Source: Flavobacterium cheniae (GTDB lineage: Bacteria; Bacteroidota; Bacteroidia; Flavobacteriales; Flavobacteriaceae). Taken from it: a stretch of 64,000 nt of DNA. The DNA is taken from the NCBI RefSeq assembly GCF_004363695.1, contig NZ_SNZC01000001.1, positions 327,857 through 391,856 of the forward strand. The letters are read 5' to 3'. The notes under the pieces are model-generated. The model was not told the origin of the DNA and searched no databases. It saw nothing but the letters and a program-made list of their open reading frames with translations. Below are positions 17,939 through 27,000 of the stretch, in pieces (the first letter of the stretch is position 1; each line of letters opens with the position of its first letter). The position numbers were made by a program, and so were the translations under genes.

Positions 17939-19123
17939 TTATAATTTGGTGCAAAGTAAAATTATTTTTTCATTATTTATATTCGTGGTGAAAAATGCAA
18001 AAATTGTTCCACCATCTGTAATTTTATATTTTTTCTTTATTTCTTCAGGTTTTATTGGGAAATTCCGTGTGGAAACATTCATTTTTTTACCTTGAATATG
18101 TTGCGAAATTTCATTTTTCTGAAACGGAACAATCGCATCAATTTGAAACTTTCTTCCAGGAAAATCGATGATTTCGTCCGAAGTGTACAAATGCGAATGT
18201 TGGTGCAATTTTCCAACAGCAAATAATTCGGAAACCGCTTCAAATCCACCTGATTTCATTAAAGACACATTAGGTTCGTAAAGATATTTTTTTGGCAAAT
18301 TATAACGTGCTGAATACGATTTTGAACTTTCAATTTTGGTGATCGTTTGTTTTTCTTTTTCTTTTTCGATATTCACCGCTATAATTTCTGGAGAGTCATT
18401 GAAATTTTTCTCTATTTTCCAAAGCAATTCTTTTACTTCATTATCAACAGCTACGATATGTATTTCTGCTACATTTTTCAATTCTAATAATCCAGCATGA
18501 AGATCTAAAATAGGAGCGGTCTTAATTAAAATGATATCTGTAAATTGATAATAAAAATCTTGTAAATCAACTACATTTGGTAAACAATCAGCCAACATGA
18601 AGACTTTGCCTTTCGCATCATTTCTTCTAGAAGGATCAATGTAAATACAATCGAAATTTTGATTTAATTGTTCTAAGATTTGTGTGCTATCACCTTGATA
18701 ACATTCGATATTAGTCGCTTTAAAAACTTCGAAATTGTGTTTTACGATTTTAGACAAATCAGCATTCAATTCGCAATGAATAACCGATTTGAATTGTTTT
18801 GAAAAGTAGAAGTCATCAATCCCAAATCCGCCCGTGCAATCGATTAAATTTTCGCCCGAAACTAGTGAAGCTTTATATTTTGCTGTAGTTTCTGAAGATG
18901 TTTGTTCGATAGAAATTTTCTCTGGATAAATAATATTTTCGGATAAATACCAAGTTGGAAGTTTATCTTTCGCTTTCTTTTTTGCAATGATTTGATTGAT
19001 AATTGTCGTGTAATTTACTTCAGGAAAAGGGTTTTTCTTTAAAGCCAATTTTGAACTATCCGTATTCAGATTTTGGTTGATAAAATTTTGGATATCAATA
19101 TGTAAAAGAGATTCTAAATTCAA
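17939..19123 (-). CDS. SAM-dependent methyltransferase with THUMP-like domain (PG_1098 type)
   Basis: The 394-residue protein has a Rossmann methyltransferase core. The SAM-binding motif I is DCTGGFGIDD (95-104), and YIDPSRR (161-167) is the catalytic-loop position. The C-terminal half contains a small ferredoxin-like and THUMP-like region, the arrangement of the PG_1098 family in Bacteroidota. THUMP-like domains suggest RNA as substrate, but the modified base is not known to me. It starts 2 bases after the AI-2E family permease gene, so coupling is likely. Confidence 0.8.
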   Translation of the reverse strand: MNLESLLHIDIQNFINQNLNTDSSKLALKKNPFPEVNYTTIINQIIAKKKAKDKLPTWYLSENIIYPEKISIEQTSSETTAKYKASLVSGENLIDCTGGFGIDDFYFSKQFKSVIHCELNADLSKIVKHNFEVFKATNIECYQGDSTQILEQLNQNFDCIYIDPSRRNDAKGKVFMLADCLPNVVDLQDFYYQFTDIILIKTAPILDLHAGLLELKNVAEIHIVAVDNEVKELLWKIEKNFNDSPEIIAVNIEKEKEKQTITKIESSKSYSARYNLPKKYLYEPNVSLMKSGGFEAVSELFAVGKLHQHSHLYTSDEIIDFPGRKFQIDAIVPFQKNEISQHIQGKKMNVSTRNFPIKPEEIKKKYKITDGGTIFAFFTTNINNEKIILLCTKL

Positions 19124-19125
19124 AA

Positions 19126-20220
19126 CTATAAATTTTTGGTAAGCGCTTTTATGATTTTATTATTGGGTAAAAATTCTTTACCAATTACTTTTAAAGAAGT
19201 ATAAAATGGAACCGCAATAATCATTCCAGTGATTCCAAATAAAATTCCAGCAATTAATATCACTAAGAAAATTTCCAAAGGGTGTGAGTTGGTGCTTTTA
19301 GAAAAAATAAGTGGCGAACTAAAATTGTTGTCAATTACTTGTACTAAAGACATCCCGATTAATACATAAATTGCTGTTGGAAGTGTTTCTGTGGCAAAAT
19401 CGGCACCAGAACCTATGCCGCTTGTCATAATTAACAAACCGGCAACTATTGAAGCAATTAGCGGACCTACATAAGGAACAATATTAAAAATAGCGCATAA
19501 TAAGGCAATTATAATAGCATTTTCAACACCAAAAATTATAAATATAATTAGATATAAAAGCATTATAATGGTTAATTGTAGCAATAATCCTAAGAAATAG
19601 CGTGATAATAAATGATTGATATCTTGTATAGAATTCAATACTTTTTCTTTTTGATTTTCAGGAAGTAATCGTTTGAATTTTAGATATAACACGTCTTTTT
19701 CTTTTAAAAGAAAGAACGTTATGAAAAGTACCGAAGCAAACCCCATACTAAAACTTCCTAATGTGCTTAAAAAACTATTTAAGAAATTCGGAATAAATTC
19801 AAAAGTGGCAAAAGATGATAGTTTACTACTTTGAATCAGTTGTTTAGTATTAATATTATAAGAATCTAAAAAAACAGTAATATTTTCAAGCAATAAATGA
19901 TAGTTTTTCTCCAAAGAGCTAACATCTAATAACGATAAGTTTTCGCCTTGTGCTAATAATAAAGGTACGAAAAGCAATACAAATCCAGATATAATAAGAA
20001 AAGCTATTAGTAAAGACGAAATAACAGCTAAAGTATTTCTGAATTTGAATCTTTGTTTTAAAAAATTAACCAAAGGATTCAATAGCAAAGAAATTACAAT
20101 TGCAATAATACAATACAGTATTACAGTTGTAATTTGATACAAAAAAAACAAAACCAAGCATGATGCAACTAATATAGCAACCGCTCTTACAATTCCTATT
20201 GATAATTCTTTTGATGTCAT
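19126..20220 (-). CDS. AI-2E family transporter (PF01594-type permease)
   Basis: The 364-residue protein has about eight membrane helices. The typical layout is visible: two N-terminal helices, a polar central domain (about 80-150, with FLDSYNINTKQLIQ), and C-terminal helices containing NIVPYVGPLIASIVAGLL (about 245-262) and the late motif IVAGILFGITGMIIAVPFYTSLKVI. Members range from autoinducer-2 exporters to sodium/proton antiporters, so the substrate cannot be stated. It leads a minus-strand cluster with the methyltransferase and two secreted proteins. Confidence 0.88.
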   Translation of the reverse strand: MTSKELSIGIVRAVAILVASCLVLFFLYQITTVILYCIIAIVISLLLNPLVNFLKQRFKFRNTLAVISSLLIAFLIISGFVLLFVPLLLAQGENLSLLDVSSLEKNYHLLLENITVFLDSYNINTKQLIQSSKLSSFATFEFIPNFLNSFLSTLGSFSMGFASVLFITFFLLKEKDVLYLKFKRLLPENQKEKVLNSIQDINHLLSRYFLGLLLQLTIIMLLYLIIFIIFGVENAIIIALLCAIFNIVPYVGPLIASIVAGLLIMTSGIGSGADFATETLPTAIYVLIGMSLVQVIDNNFSSPLIFSKSTNSHPLEIFLVILIAGILFGITGMIIAVPFYTSLKVIGKEFLPNNKIIKALTKNL

Positions 20221-20240
20221 TGTTTTCTTTTTGGCTAAAA

Positions 20241-20273
20241 TAAAAAAAACTCACCACATAATGGTGAGTTTTC
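20241..20273 (-). terminator. Terminator of the M43 protease gene
   Basis: AAAACTCACCA (20246-20256) pairs with TGGTGAGTTTT (20262-20272), followed on the minus strand by a T-run. It lies downstream of the protease gene ending at 20300 and upstream of the AI-2E family gene. Confidence 0.85.
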
Positions 20274-20299
20274 CTAATTAACTCAAATGTTTCATTTGA

Positions 20300-21259
20300 T
20301 TATGGCTGTGCAAATGAAAATCTGGAACCTCCAGAAGCAAAAATGGCTAGCATTCTGCTTTTCTGTCCGTTTGAGAACATGTACATTCCAGCATCATCTG
20401 TGTAGTCCATGTAATTCATTGTCATTTCTATAGGTGTTCCTGTACAAGTAGAGTAGTGAGGGAAAGCAGGTAATCCGTAATTAGCTGTATTATGAGTTGG
20501 AGTATCGCTTACTAAATCGCTTCCGCAAGTAGTGTCACCCCAAATATGTCTTAAATTCATCCAGTGACCAACTTCGTGAGTAGCTGTTCTTCCTTTGTTG
20601 AAAGGTGCAGTTGCAGTACCTGTAGTTCCTAAATATTTTGAATCAATAACAACTCCGTCTGTTGCAGATGAACCACCAGGGAATTGTGCGTAACCTAAAA
20701 TTCCACCACCAATAGTACAAACCCATAGGTTTAATTTAGTGGTTGGAGAAGTAGGATTGATTCCACCTTGAGTTGATTTTTTCATAGCATCACGAGTTCC
20801 CCACGATGTTTTAGTAGTTGATTTTCTGTAAACAGCATCAAGCACGAATGAAATTCCAACGTTAGCTTTTACTCCTGAGAAAACAGTAGGAACCTGGTTA
20901 AAATCTGAATTTGTTGCGTTGAAATCTTTGTTCAATACATCAATTTGAGATTGAATTTGTGTTAAAGAAATATTTTCAGCAGCAGTTCTATATAATACGT
21001 TTACAACTACTGGAATTTGAATTTTACCATTAACAAGTCTTCCATTTGTAATAGCATTTTGAGTAAATCTCTCAATTTCCTGCATTTTTGCAGCTAATTC
21101 AGGGTTTTCTCTTAATTGTTGTTCGTGAACTTCGTGTGATGCACATCCTCTGTGATCATGTTTTGAAGTTGCTGCCAATTCGCTAGAAGAACTAGATTCT
21201 TCGTTACTACAAGAAACTAATAACAGTAATGAAACTGCTGATAAAAGAAGTTTTTTCAT
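20300..21259 (-). CDS. M43 (pappalysin-type) zinc metalloprotease lipoprotein
   Basis: The 319-residue product begins with a lipoprotein signal (lipobox LLVSC, Cys17). The zinc motif HEVGHWMNLRH spans 228-238 (His228, Glu229, His232, His238), the extended HExxHxxxxxH of family M43. A Met-turn (NYMDY, Met284) follows at the expected place. Cys245 and Cys272 could form a disulfide. There is no type IX secretion C-terminal domain, so it is probably anchored to the outer membrane or periplasmic face. It is a monocistronic gene with its own terminator; the substrate is unknown. Confidence 0.9.
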   Translation of the reverse strand: MKKLLLSAVSLLLLVSCSNEESSSSSELAATSKHDHRGCASHEVHEQQLRENPELAAKMQEIERFTQNAITNGRLVNGKIQIPVVVNVLYRTAAENISLTQIQSQIDVLNKDFNATNSDFNQVPTVFSGVKANVGISFVLDAVYRKSTTKTSWGTRDAMKKSTQGGINPTSPTTKLNLWVCTIGGGILGYAQFPGGSSATDGVVIDSKYLGTTGTATAPFNKGRTATHEVGHWMNLRHIWGDTTCGSDLVSDTPTHNTANYGLPAFPHYSTCTGTPIEMTMNYMDYTDDAGMYMFSNGQKSRMLAIFASGGSRFSFAQP

Positions 21260-21566
21260 AAATAATACATTTTAGTTAGTTGATTTTGGTTAATTAACAA
21301 TTTAATAACGATATTTTATTTTTTTTATTATAATGTTTGTTTTTTTTACAATAAATCAAAGTTTTTGCAAAAAGGTATTCATTATTTTTCTCAAATAGTT
21401 ATTAAATGTTTCTTTTCAAAACTAAAAAACTTTTGTAGAATTATTGTTACAGATTTTCTGTACTTTTTCAATTTATTTTTTCAGTGTTTATTGAGATTTT
21501 GAAAAAAAAAATGAAGTTTTTTAAAATAAAGAGGAAATAAAAATGAATTTTTAAGTTTAAAAAAAA
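21260..21566. other. AT-rich intergenic stretch, nothing recognised
   Basis: About 307 bases of very AT-rich sequence lie between two minus-strand genes. It presumably holds the upstream region of the M43 protease gene. A minus-strand TAGTTTTG (21424-21417) fits the -7 consensus but has no matching -33 and would leave a leader of about 150 bases, so I do not call it. Confidence 0.6.
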
Positions 21567-22208
21567 TTAATTCTTAAAAACGTAATTGATAATATTGGCA
21601 CCCATTTTCAATGCTTTTTCTCTGGTTGATTGTGGATTATTATGCACTTCGGCATCTTCCCATCCATCACCTAAGTCGGTTTCGTAGGTGTAAAGCAAAA
21701 CGATTCTACCATCAATGAAAATTCCGAAAGCTTGTGGTTTTTGATTGTCGTGTTCGTGAATTTTAGGCAATCCACCAGGAAAAGCAAAAGGTTCTTGAAA
21801 TAAAATGTGATTGGAAGGAATTTCTGTAAGTGGATTATCAGGGAATATCTTTTTGATTTCTTTTCGAATGAATTCGTTCATTCCGTAATTGTCATCAATA
21901 TGTAAAAAACCACCAGAAGTAAGATAATTTCTCAGGTTAATCACGTCATTAGCACTAAAAACAACGTTTCCATGACCGGTCATGTGAACAAATGGATAGG
22001 TGAATATTTCAGCACTTCCCACTTCAACAGTTGCGATTTTAGTATTAAAATTGGTCTTGATGTTTTGATTGCAAAATTTAACTAAATTGGGTAAAGAAGT
22101 TGGATTTGAATACCAATCGCCACCACCAGAATATTTAGCAACGGCGATTTCTTGGGTAAAGCCCAAATTCCAAACTAATAAAATTCCAAAAGCTAAAAAT
22201 TTATTCAT
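21567..22208 (-). CDS. DUF4159 domain secreted protein
   Basis: This 213-residue protein has a signal peptide (to FTQ, about residue 19) and the DUF4159 core: VAKYSGGGDWYSNPTSLPNL near the start, FVHMTGHGNVVF in the middle, GGFLHIDDNYGMNE, and a late LYTYETDLGDGWEDA. The fold resembles glutamine-amidotransferase-like domains, but no enzymatic activity is established. Its start overlaps the rsmE stop by 8 bases, so translation is probably coupled to rsmE and tsaD. Confidence 0.9.
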   Translation of the reverse strand: MNKFLAFGILLVWNLGFTQEIAVAKYSGGGDWYSNPTSLPNLVKFCNQNIKTNFNTKIATVEVGSAEIFTYPFVHMTGHGNVVFSANDVINLRNYLTSGGFLHIDDNYGMNEFIRKEIKKIFPDNPLTEIPSNHILFQEPFAFPGGLPKIHEHDNQKPQAFGIFIDGRIVLLYTYETDLGDGWEDAEVHNNPQSTREKALKMGANIINYVFKN

Positions 22209-22905
22209 TTATCAACGCAATGGTCTGGCACGCTACTAAAGCTGCAGTTTCTGTTCGTAATCTTGTATTTCCCAAAGTTACAGGAATAAAATTATTTTCA
22301 ATAGCCAAATTGATTTCTTTTGTTGAAAAATCGCCTTCCGGTCCAATTAAAATAGTTACTTTATTATTTTTATTAACTTCGTTTTTAAACGATTTCTTAT
22401 CTGTTTCTTCGCAATGCGCGATGAATTTTTGTCCGTCGATGTTTGATTTTACAAATTGAGAAAGCGAAATTGGTTCATTAATTTTAGGTAAATAATAATG
22501 TAACGATTGTTTCATAGCGGCTTGAATTATTTTCTCCGCTCTATCAATTTTATATACTTTTCTTTCTGAATGATCGCAAATGATTGGGGTAATTTCATGA
22601 ATGCCAATTTCAGTTGCTTTTTCTAAAAACCATTCTAATCGGTCGTTCATTTTGGTAGGGGCAACAGCAATATGTGTGTAAAAAGAATCTGGTTCTTTGA
22701 ATGTTTCTTTGATGATTTTAACTTCGCACTTTTTCTCAGAAGCTAAAATAATTTCAGATTCAAATAAAAAACCTAATCCATTAGTAATAAATATTTTATC
22801 ACTTTCTTTTTTACGTAATACTTTAACTATGTGTTTGCTTTCTTCTTTGTCGAAAAAGAAGTTTGAATCACCTTGTTTTATTTCTGAATTATAGAATAAT
22901 TGCAT
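22201..22905 (-). CDS. rsmE: 16S rRNA (uracil-1498-N3)-methyltransferase
   Basis: RsmE methylates U1498 in the decoding centre of 16S rRNA. The 234-residue length fits. The N-terminal PUA-like part contains ESKHIVKVLRKKESD. The C-terminal SPOUT trefoil knot has ILIGPEGDFSTKEI and VTLGNTRLRTETAA (about 185-225), the SAM-binding signature of the family. It follows tsaD by 5 bases and overlaps the DUF4159 gene by 8 bases. Confidence 0.95.
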   Translation of the reverse strand: MQLFYNSEIKQGDSNFFFDKEESKHIVKVLRKKESDKIFITNGLGFLFESEIILASEKKCEVKIIKETFKEPDSFYTHIAVAPTKMNDRLEWFLEKATEIGIHEITPIICDHSERKVYKIDRAEKIIQAAMKQSLHYYLPKINEPISLSQFVKSNIDGQKFIAHCEETDKKSFKNEVNKNNKVTILIGPEGDFSTKEINLAIENNFIPVTLGNTRLRTETAALVACQTIALINE

Positions 22906-22910
22906 AGGAT

Positions 22911-23942
22911 TTAAAATTCAATTCGTGCTTTAGACGTTATTTCAGCGTTACTAAAATTTTCTTCTAAAAAGTTATAATAACCTACAATTCCAATCATGGC
23001 TGCGTTATCGGTTGTGTATTCAAATTTAGGAATATACGTTTTCCAACCATATTTCTTTTCTGCTTCTTTCAATGTAGTTCTAATTCCAGAATTTGCCGAA
23101 ACACCACCACCAATTGCAATCTGATTAATTCCCGTTTCAGCAACCGCTAATTTCAGCTTATCCATTAAAATATTGATAATGGTATATTGAATGGAAGCAC
23201 AAATATCCGCTTTGTTTTCTTCGATGAAATTAGGATTCAATGCTACATTTTTCTGAACAAAGTATAAAATTTGAGTTTTTAATCCGCTAAAGCTAAAATT
23301 CAATCCGTCAACTTTTGGTTTGGTAAATGGAAACGCTTTCGGATTTCCTTCTTGAGCAAATTTATCTACTAAAGGTCCGCCAGGATAGGGAAGTCCTAAA
23401 ATTTTGGCGCTTTTATCAAATGCTTCACCAACAGCATCATCGGTAGTTTCTCCAATAATTTCCATATCGAAAAAGCTATTGACTTTTACAATTTGGGTAT
23501 GTCCACCTGAAATAGTTAAAGCAATAAAAGGAAATGTTGGTTTTTCATAACCTTCTTCGGCAATAAAATGAGCTAAAATATGCGCTTTCATGTGATTAAT
23601 TGCAATCAACGGAATATCTAATGCCATACTCATCGATTTCGCAAAAGAACCACCCACTAAAAGCGAACCCATTAATCCTGGACCTTGCGTAAAAGCTATG
23701 CAATTCAAGTCATTTTTAGTTATTCCTGCTTTTTTAATTGCAACATCAACAACTGGAACAATATTTTGTTGGTGCGCTCTAGAAGCTAGCTCAGGAACTA
23801 CGCCACCATATTCTTCATGAATTGCCTGACGCGCTACAATATTAGATAATACTACATCGTCACAAAGTACAGCAGCAGCAGTGTCATCACACGAACTTTC
23901 GATAGCTAAAGTATATATTTTTCTTTCTGTCATTTTAGGCAT
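22911..23942 (-). CDS. tsaD: tRNA threonylcarbamoyladenosine transferase TsaD
   Basis: TsaD transfers threonylcarbamoyl to A37 of ANN-decoding tRNAs. The product is 343 residues; Met1 and Met4 are both plausible starts. The ASKHA-type phosphate motif AIESSCDDTAAAV is at 13-25. The metal-binding histidines are His117 and His121 in NHMKAHILAHF, and the downstream GGHTQI and GGVSAN loops are present. The gene is divergent from tamB and leads a compact operon with rsmE and the DUF4159 gene. Confidence 0.96.
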   Translation of the reverse strand: MPKMTERKIYTLAIESSCDDTAAAVLCDDVVLSNIVARQAIHEEYGGVVPELASRAHQQNIVPVVDVAIKKAGITKNDLNCIAFTQGPGLMGSLLVGGSFAKSMSMALDIPLIAINHMKAHILAHFIAEEGYEKPTFPFIALTISGGHTQIVKVNSFFDMEIIGETTDDAVGEAFDKSAKILGLPYPGGPLVDKFAQEGNPKAFPFTKPKVDGLNFSFSGLKTQILYFVQKNVALNPNFIEENKADICASIQYTIINILMDKLKLAVAETGINQIAIGGGVSANSGIRTTLKEAEKKYGWKTYIPKFEYTTDNAAMIGIVGYYNFLEENFSNAEITSKARIEF

Positions 23943-23985
23943 GAAATTTGAACTAAAGATATTACAATTATCTTACAAAATTCCC

Positions 23986-23993
23986 TATTTTTG
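23986..23993 (+). promoter_or_regulatory. Predicted -7 element of tamB
   Basis: TATTTTTG fits TAnnTTTG exactly. It predicts transcription from about 24000, which rules out any tamB start before that point. No TTTG is found at the -33 distance. Confidence 0.4.
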
Positions 23994-24095
23994 TTGGGTT
24001 ATACCCAAAAGGGATAATTTTGACGCAAATTTAAAACAAAAGAACGTATCAAAAAATTTAAAAAAATACTATTTAGAACCCTAGTTGCAATATTA

Positions 24096-27000
24096 TTGCT
24101 TCTATTGTTGTTGGGTATTCTTTTATCGTTGCCTTTTGTTCAAACTGCTTTGGGTAAATATGCAACTGATAGTTTAAATAAATCATTTGGAACCAATATT
24201 TCAATAGGTAAAGTTGCTATAACGCCTTTTGGTAGTGTAAAATTAGGAGAAGTGTTGGTTTTAGACCATCATCAAGACACTTTGTTTTACATTAAAAAGC
24301 TAAATACTTCTATTTTAAGTTTCAAGAAAATTTACGATCCAGGTCATCCTTACATGAAAGATGTAATTCTTAATGGATTAGATGCTCGTATTGTGAATTA
24401 TAAAGGTGAAAAGTATACCAATCTTGATAAATTTATTGAAGCATTTGATGATGGATCACCTTCTTCTGGAAAATTTAGAATGAAAGCCAATAAAATGACC
24501 GTTTTCAATAGTCGTTTTCAATACATCGATCACAATCTTAAAACTCCAAAAATGCTCGATTTTACTCAGCTTAATGGAGAAATTAAAGATTTTTTCATAA
24601 AAGGTGCAAATGTTACTACTTACATTGAAAAGTTATCGTTTAAAGATCATCGAGGATTAGTGGTTGAAAATATTACATCTGATTTTACCTATACGAAAAA
24701 GAATATTTTGTTAGATGGTCTATCGATGAAAACGCCTGAATCAGAAATGAAAGGTAGAGTAGAGTTGAAATACGACCGAAAAGATTTTTCTGATTTTAAT
24801 AACAAAGTAGTTTTTGATGTTCAATTTGATAAAGCTTCGATTGCATCAAACGATTTGAATTATTTCTATAACGAATTTGGTAAAAACAATGTTTTCTATG
24901 TGGATACGCATTTGATTGGAACATTGAACAATTTCACTACACATAATTTAAAATTAGTCGATAAAAATCAATCGGAGATTGTTGGAACCATTAATTTTCA
25001 GAATCTTTTTGGAAAAGGTGATCAAGCTTTTTACATGAAAGGAAATTTTGATAGACTTACTTCTAGTTATGATCGATTAAAAGCGATTTTGCCTCGAATT
25101 TTAGGTAAAAATTTACCATCAACTTTAGATAAGTTAGGAACGGTAAACATGATTGGCGGAGTAGAATTAACCCAAAAATATATTAATGCGGATGTTTATT
25201 TAATGTCTAAATTAGGCGAATTAGAAAGTAATTTGTCAATGCAAAATATTGATGTTATTGATAATGCATTGTACAAAGGAAATTTAATTTTAAATGATTT
25301 TGATTTAGGAACTTTGTTAGGTAAACAAGAAATAGGAAGAGCAACCCTGAATTTAGATGTTGACGGGAGAGGATTTACTCAAAAATTGTTGAATACTGCA
25401 ATTAAAGGTGAAATCAGAAAATTCTATTACAACGGTTACAACTATCAAAATATTACGGTTGATGGAAGTATGAAAATGCCTTATTATAAAGGATATTTTA
25501 ATAGTAATGATCCTAATTTGAAAATGGATTTTGACGGAACAATCGATTTGAGTTTAAAAGCCAAAAAGTATGATTTTAAAGCCCAAATTGACTATGCCGA
25601 TTTACATATCTTAAACTTCTATAAAACAGATTCTATTTCCATTTTTAAAGGAACTATCGATTTTAAAGCTGATGGAAATTCAATTGATGATTTAGCTGGC
25701 GTATTGCATGTAAATGATGTTTCGTATCAAAACAGTAAAGATTCCTACTTTTTTGATGATTTTGAAATTGTTTCTTCTTTTGATAGTGATAGAGTACGAA
25801 CAATCGATATCAACTCTCCCGATATTATAACTGGTCAAATTGTTGGAAAATACAAAGTTAGTCAGGTACAAAAAATGGTAGAGAATGCACTAGGAAGTTT
25901 GTATGCCAATTATTCTCCAAATAAATTAGAAAAAGGACAATTCATAAACTTCGATTTAACGCTTCACGATAAAATTGTTGAAGTATTTGTTCCCGATGTT
26001 AAAATATCTGAGAATACTAAGCTTAAAGGAAAAATTAATGGTGATGAAGGGAAATTTGTCTTCGATTTTACTTCGCCAAATATCATTGCATATGAAAATA
26101 CTATTGAAAATGTAAATATTGAAATCGATAATAAAAATCCATTATATAACGCCTACATTACTGTTGATTCAATTAAAAATGACAAGTATAAAATTGCCGA
26201 TTTTAATTTGATCAATGTTACTTTAAATGACACCTTATTTGTACGTTCCGAATTTAAAGGAGGTCCAAAAAGTGAAGATACTTACGACTTAAACTTATAC
26301 CACACTATAGATGAAGACAAACAGTCAATTCTTGGATTTAAAAAATCGGAAATTAAATTTAAAGATTATGTATGGTTCATTAATGAAGGTGAAACGAACG
26401 ATAATAAAATAGTTTTTGATAAATACCTTAAAAATTTCAATTTTGAAAAGTTGACTTTATCTCATAATGACCAAAAAATTGATTTCTTCGGTACCATGCG
26501 CGATTCAACGTATAAAGATTTTAAATTAACTTTTGATGATGTCGATTTAAACAAAGTCACACCTTCATTAGATAGTTTGTCTTTTGGTGGAAAAGTAAAT
26601 GGAAATATAACGTACAAACAAGATCGAAATAAATACGAACCTATTTCTAATCTTACTATTGATAGCTTAAAAATCAATCAGTTTTTATTAGGCGATTTAG
26701 ATTTTAAAATTGAAGGAAATGAAAATTTTAACCAGTTTAAAGTTAACTCTAGTTTGAAGCAAGAAGGACAAGAACACTTTTTCTTAGATGGAAATGTAAA
26801 TTTTGTTGGTCAACAATCTAGTTTGGATTTGGTAGCTGGGTTCGATAAGTTTAATTTGGCGCCTTTTGGTTCCTTACTTGGTAATGTTTTGTCAGATATT
26901 AGAGGAAATGCAACAGGGCGAGCTACAATTGGAGGTTCATTGACTGAGCCCGAAATGGATGGACGTCTCTATCTTAACGATGCAGGAATGAGAGTTCCGT

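Noticed and set aside
23881..24084. 67-codon open frame ending inside the tamB leader
   Set aside because: It overlaps tsaD antisense, has low-complexity content, and the likely tamB promoter lies inside it; no sign that it is a gene.
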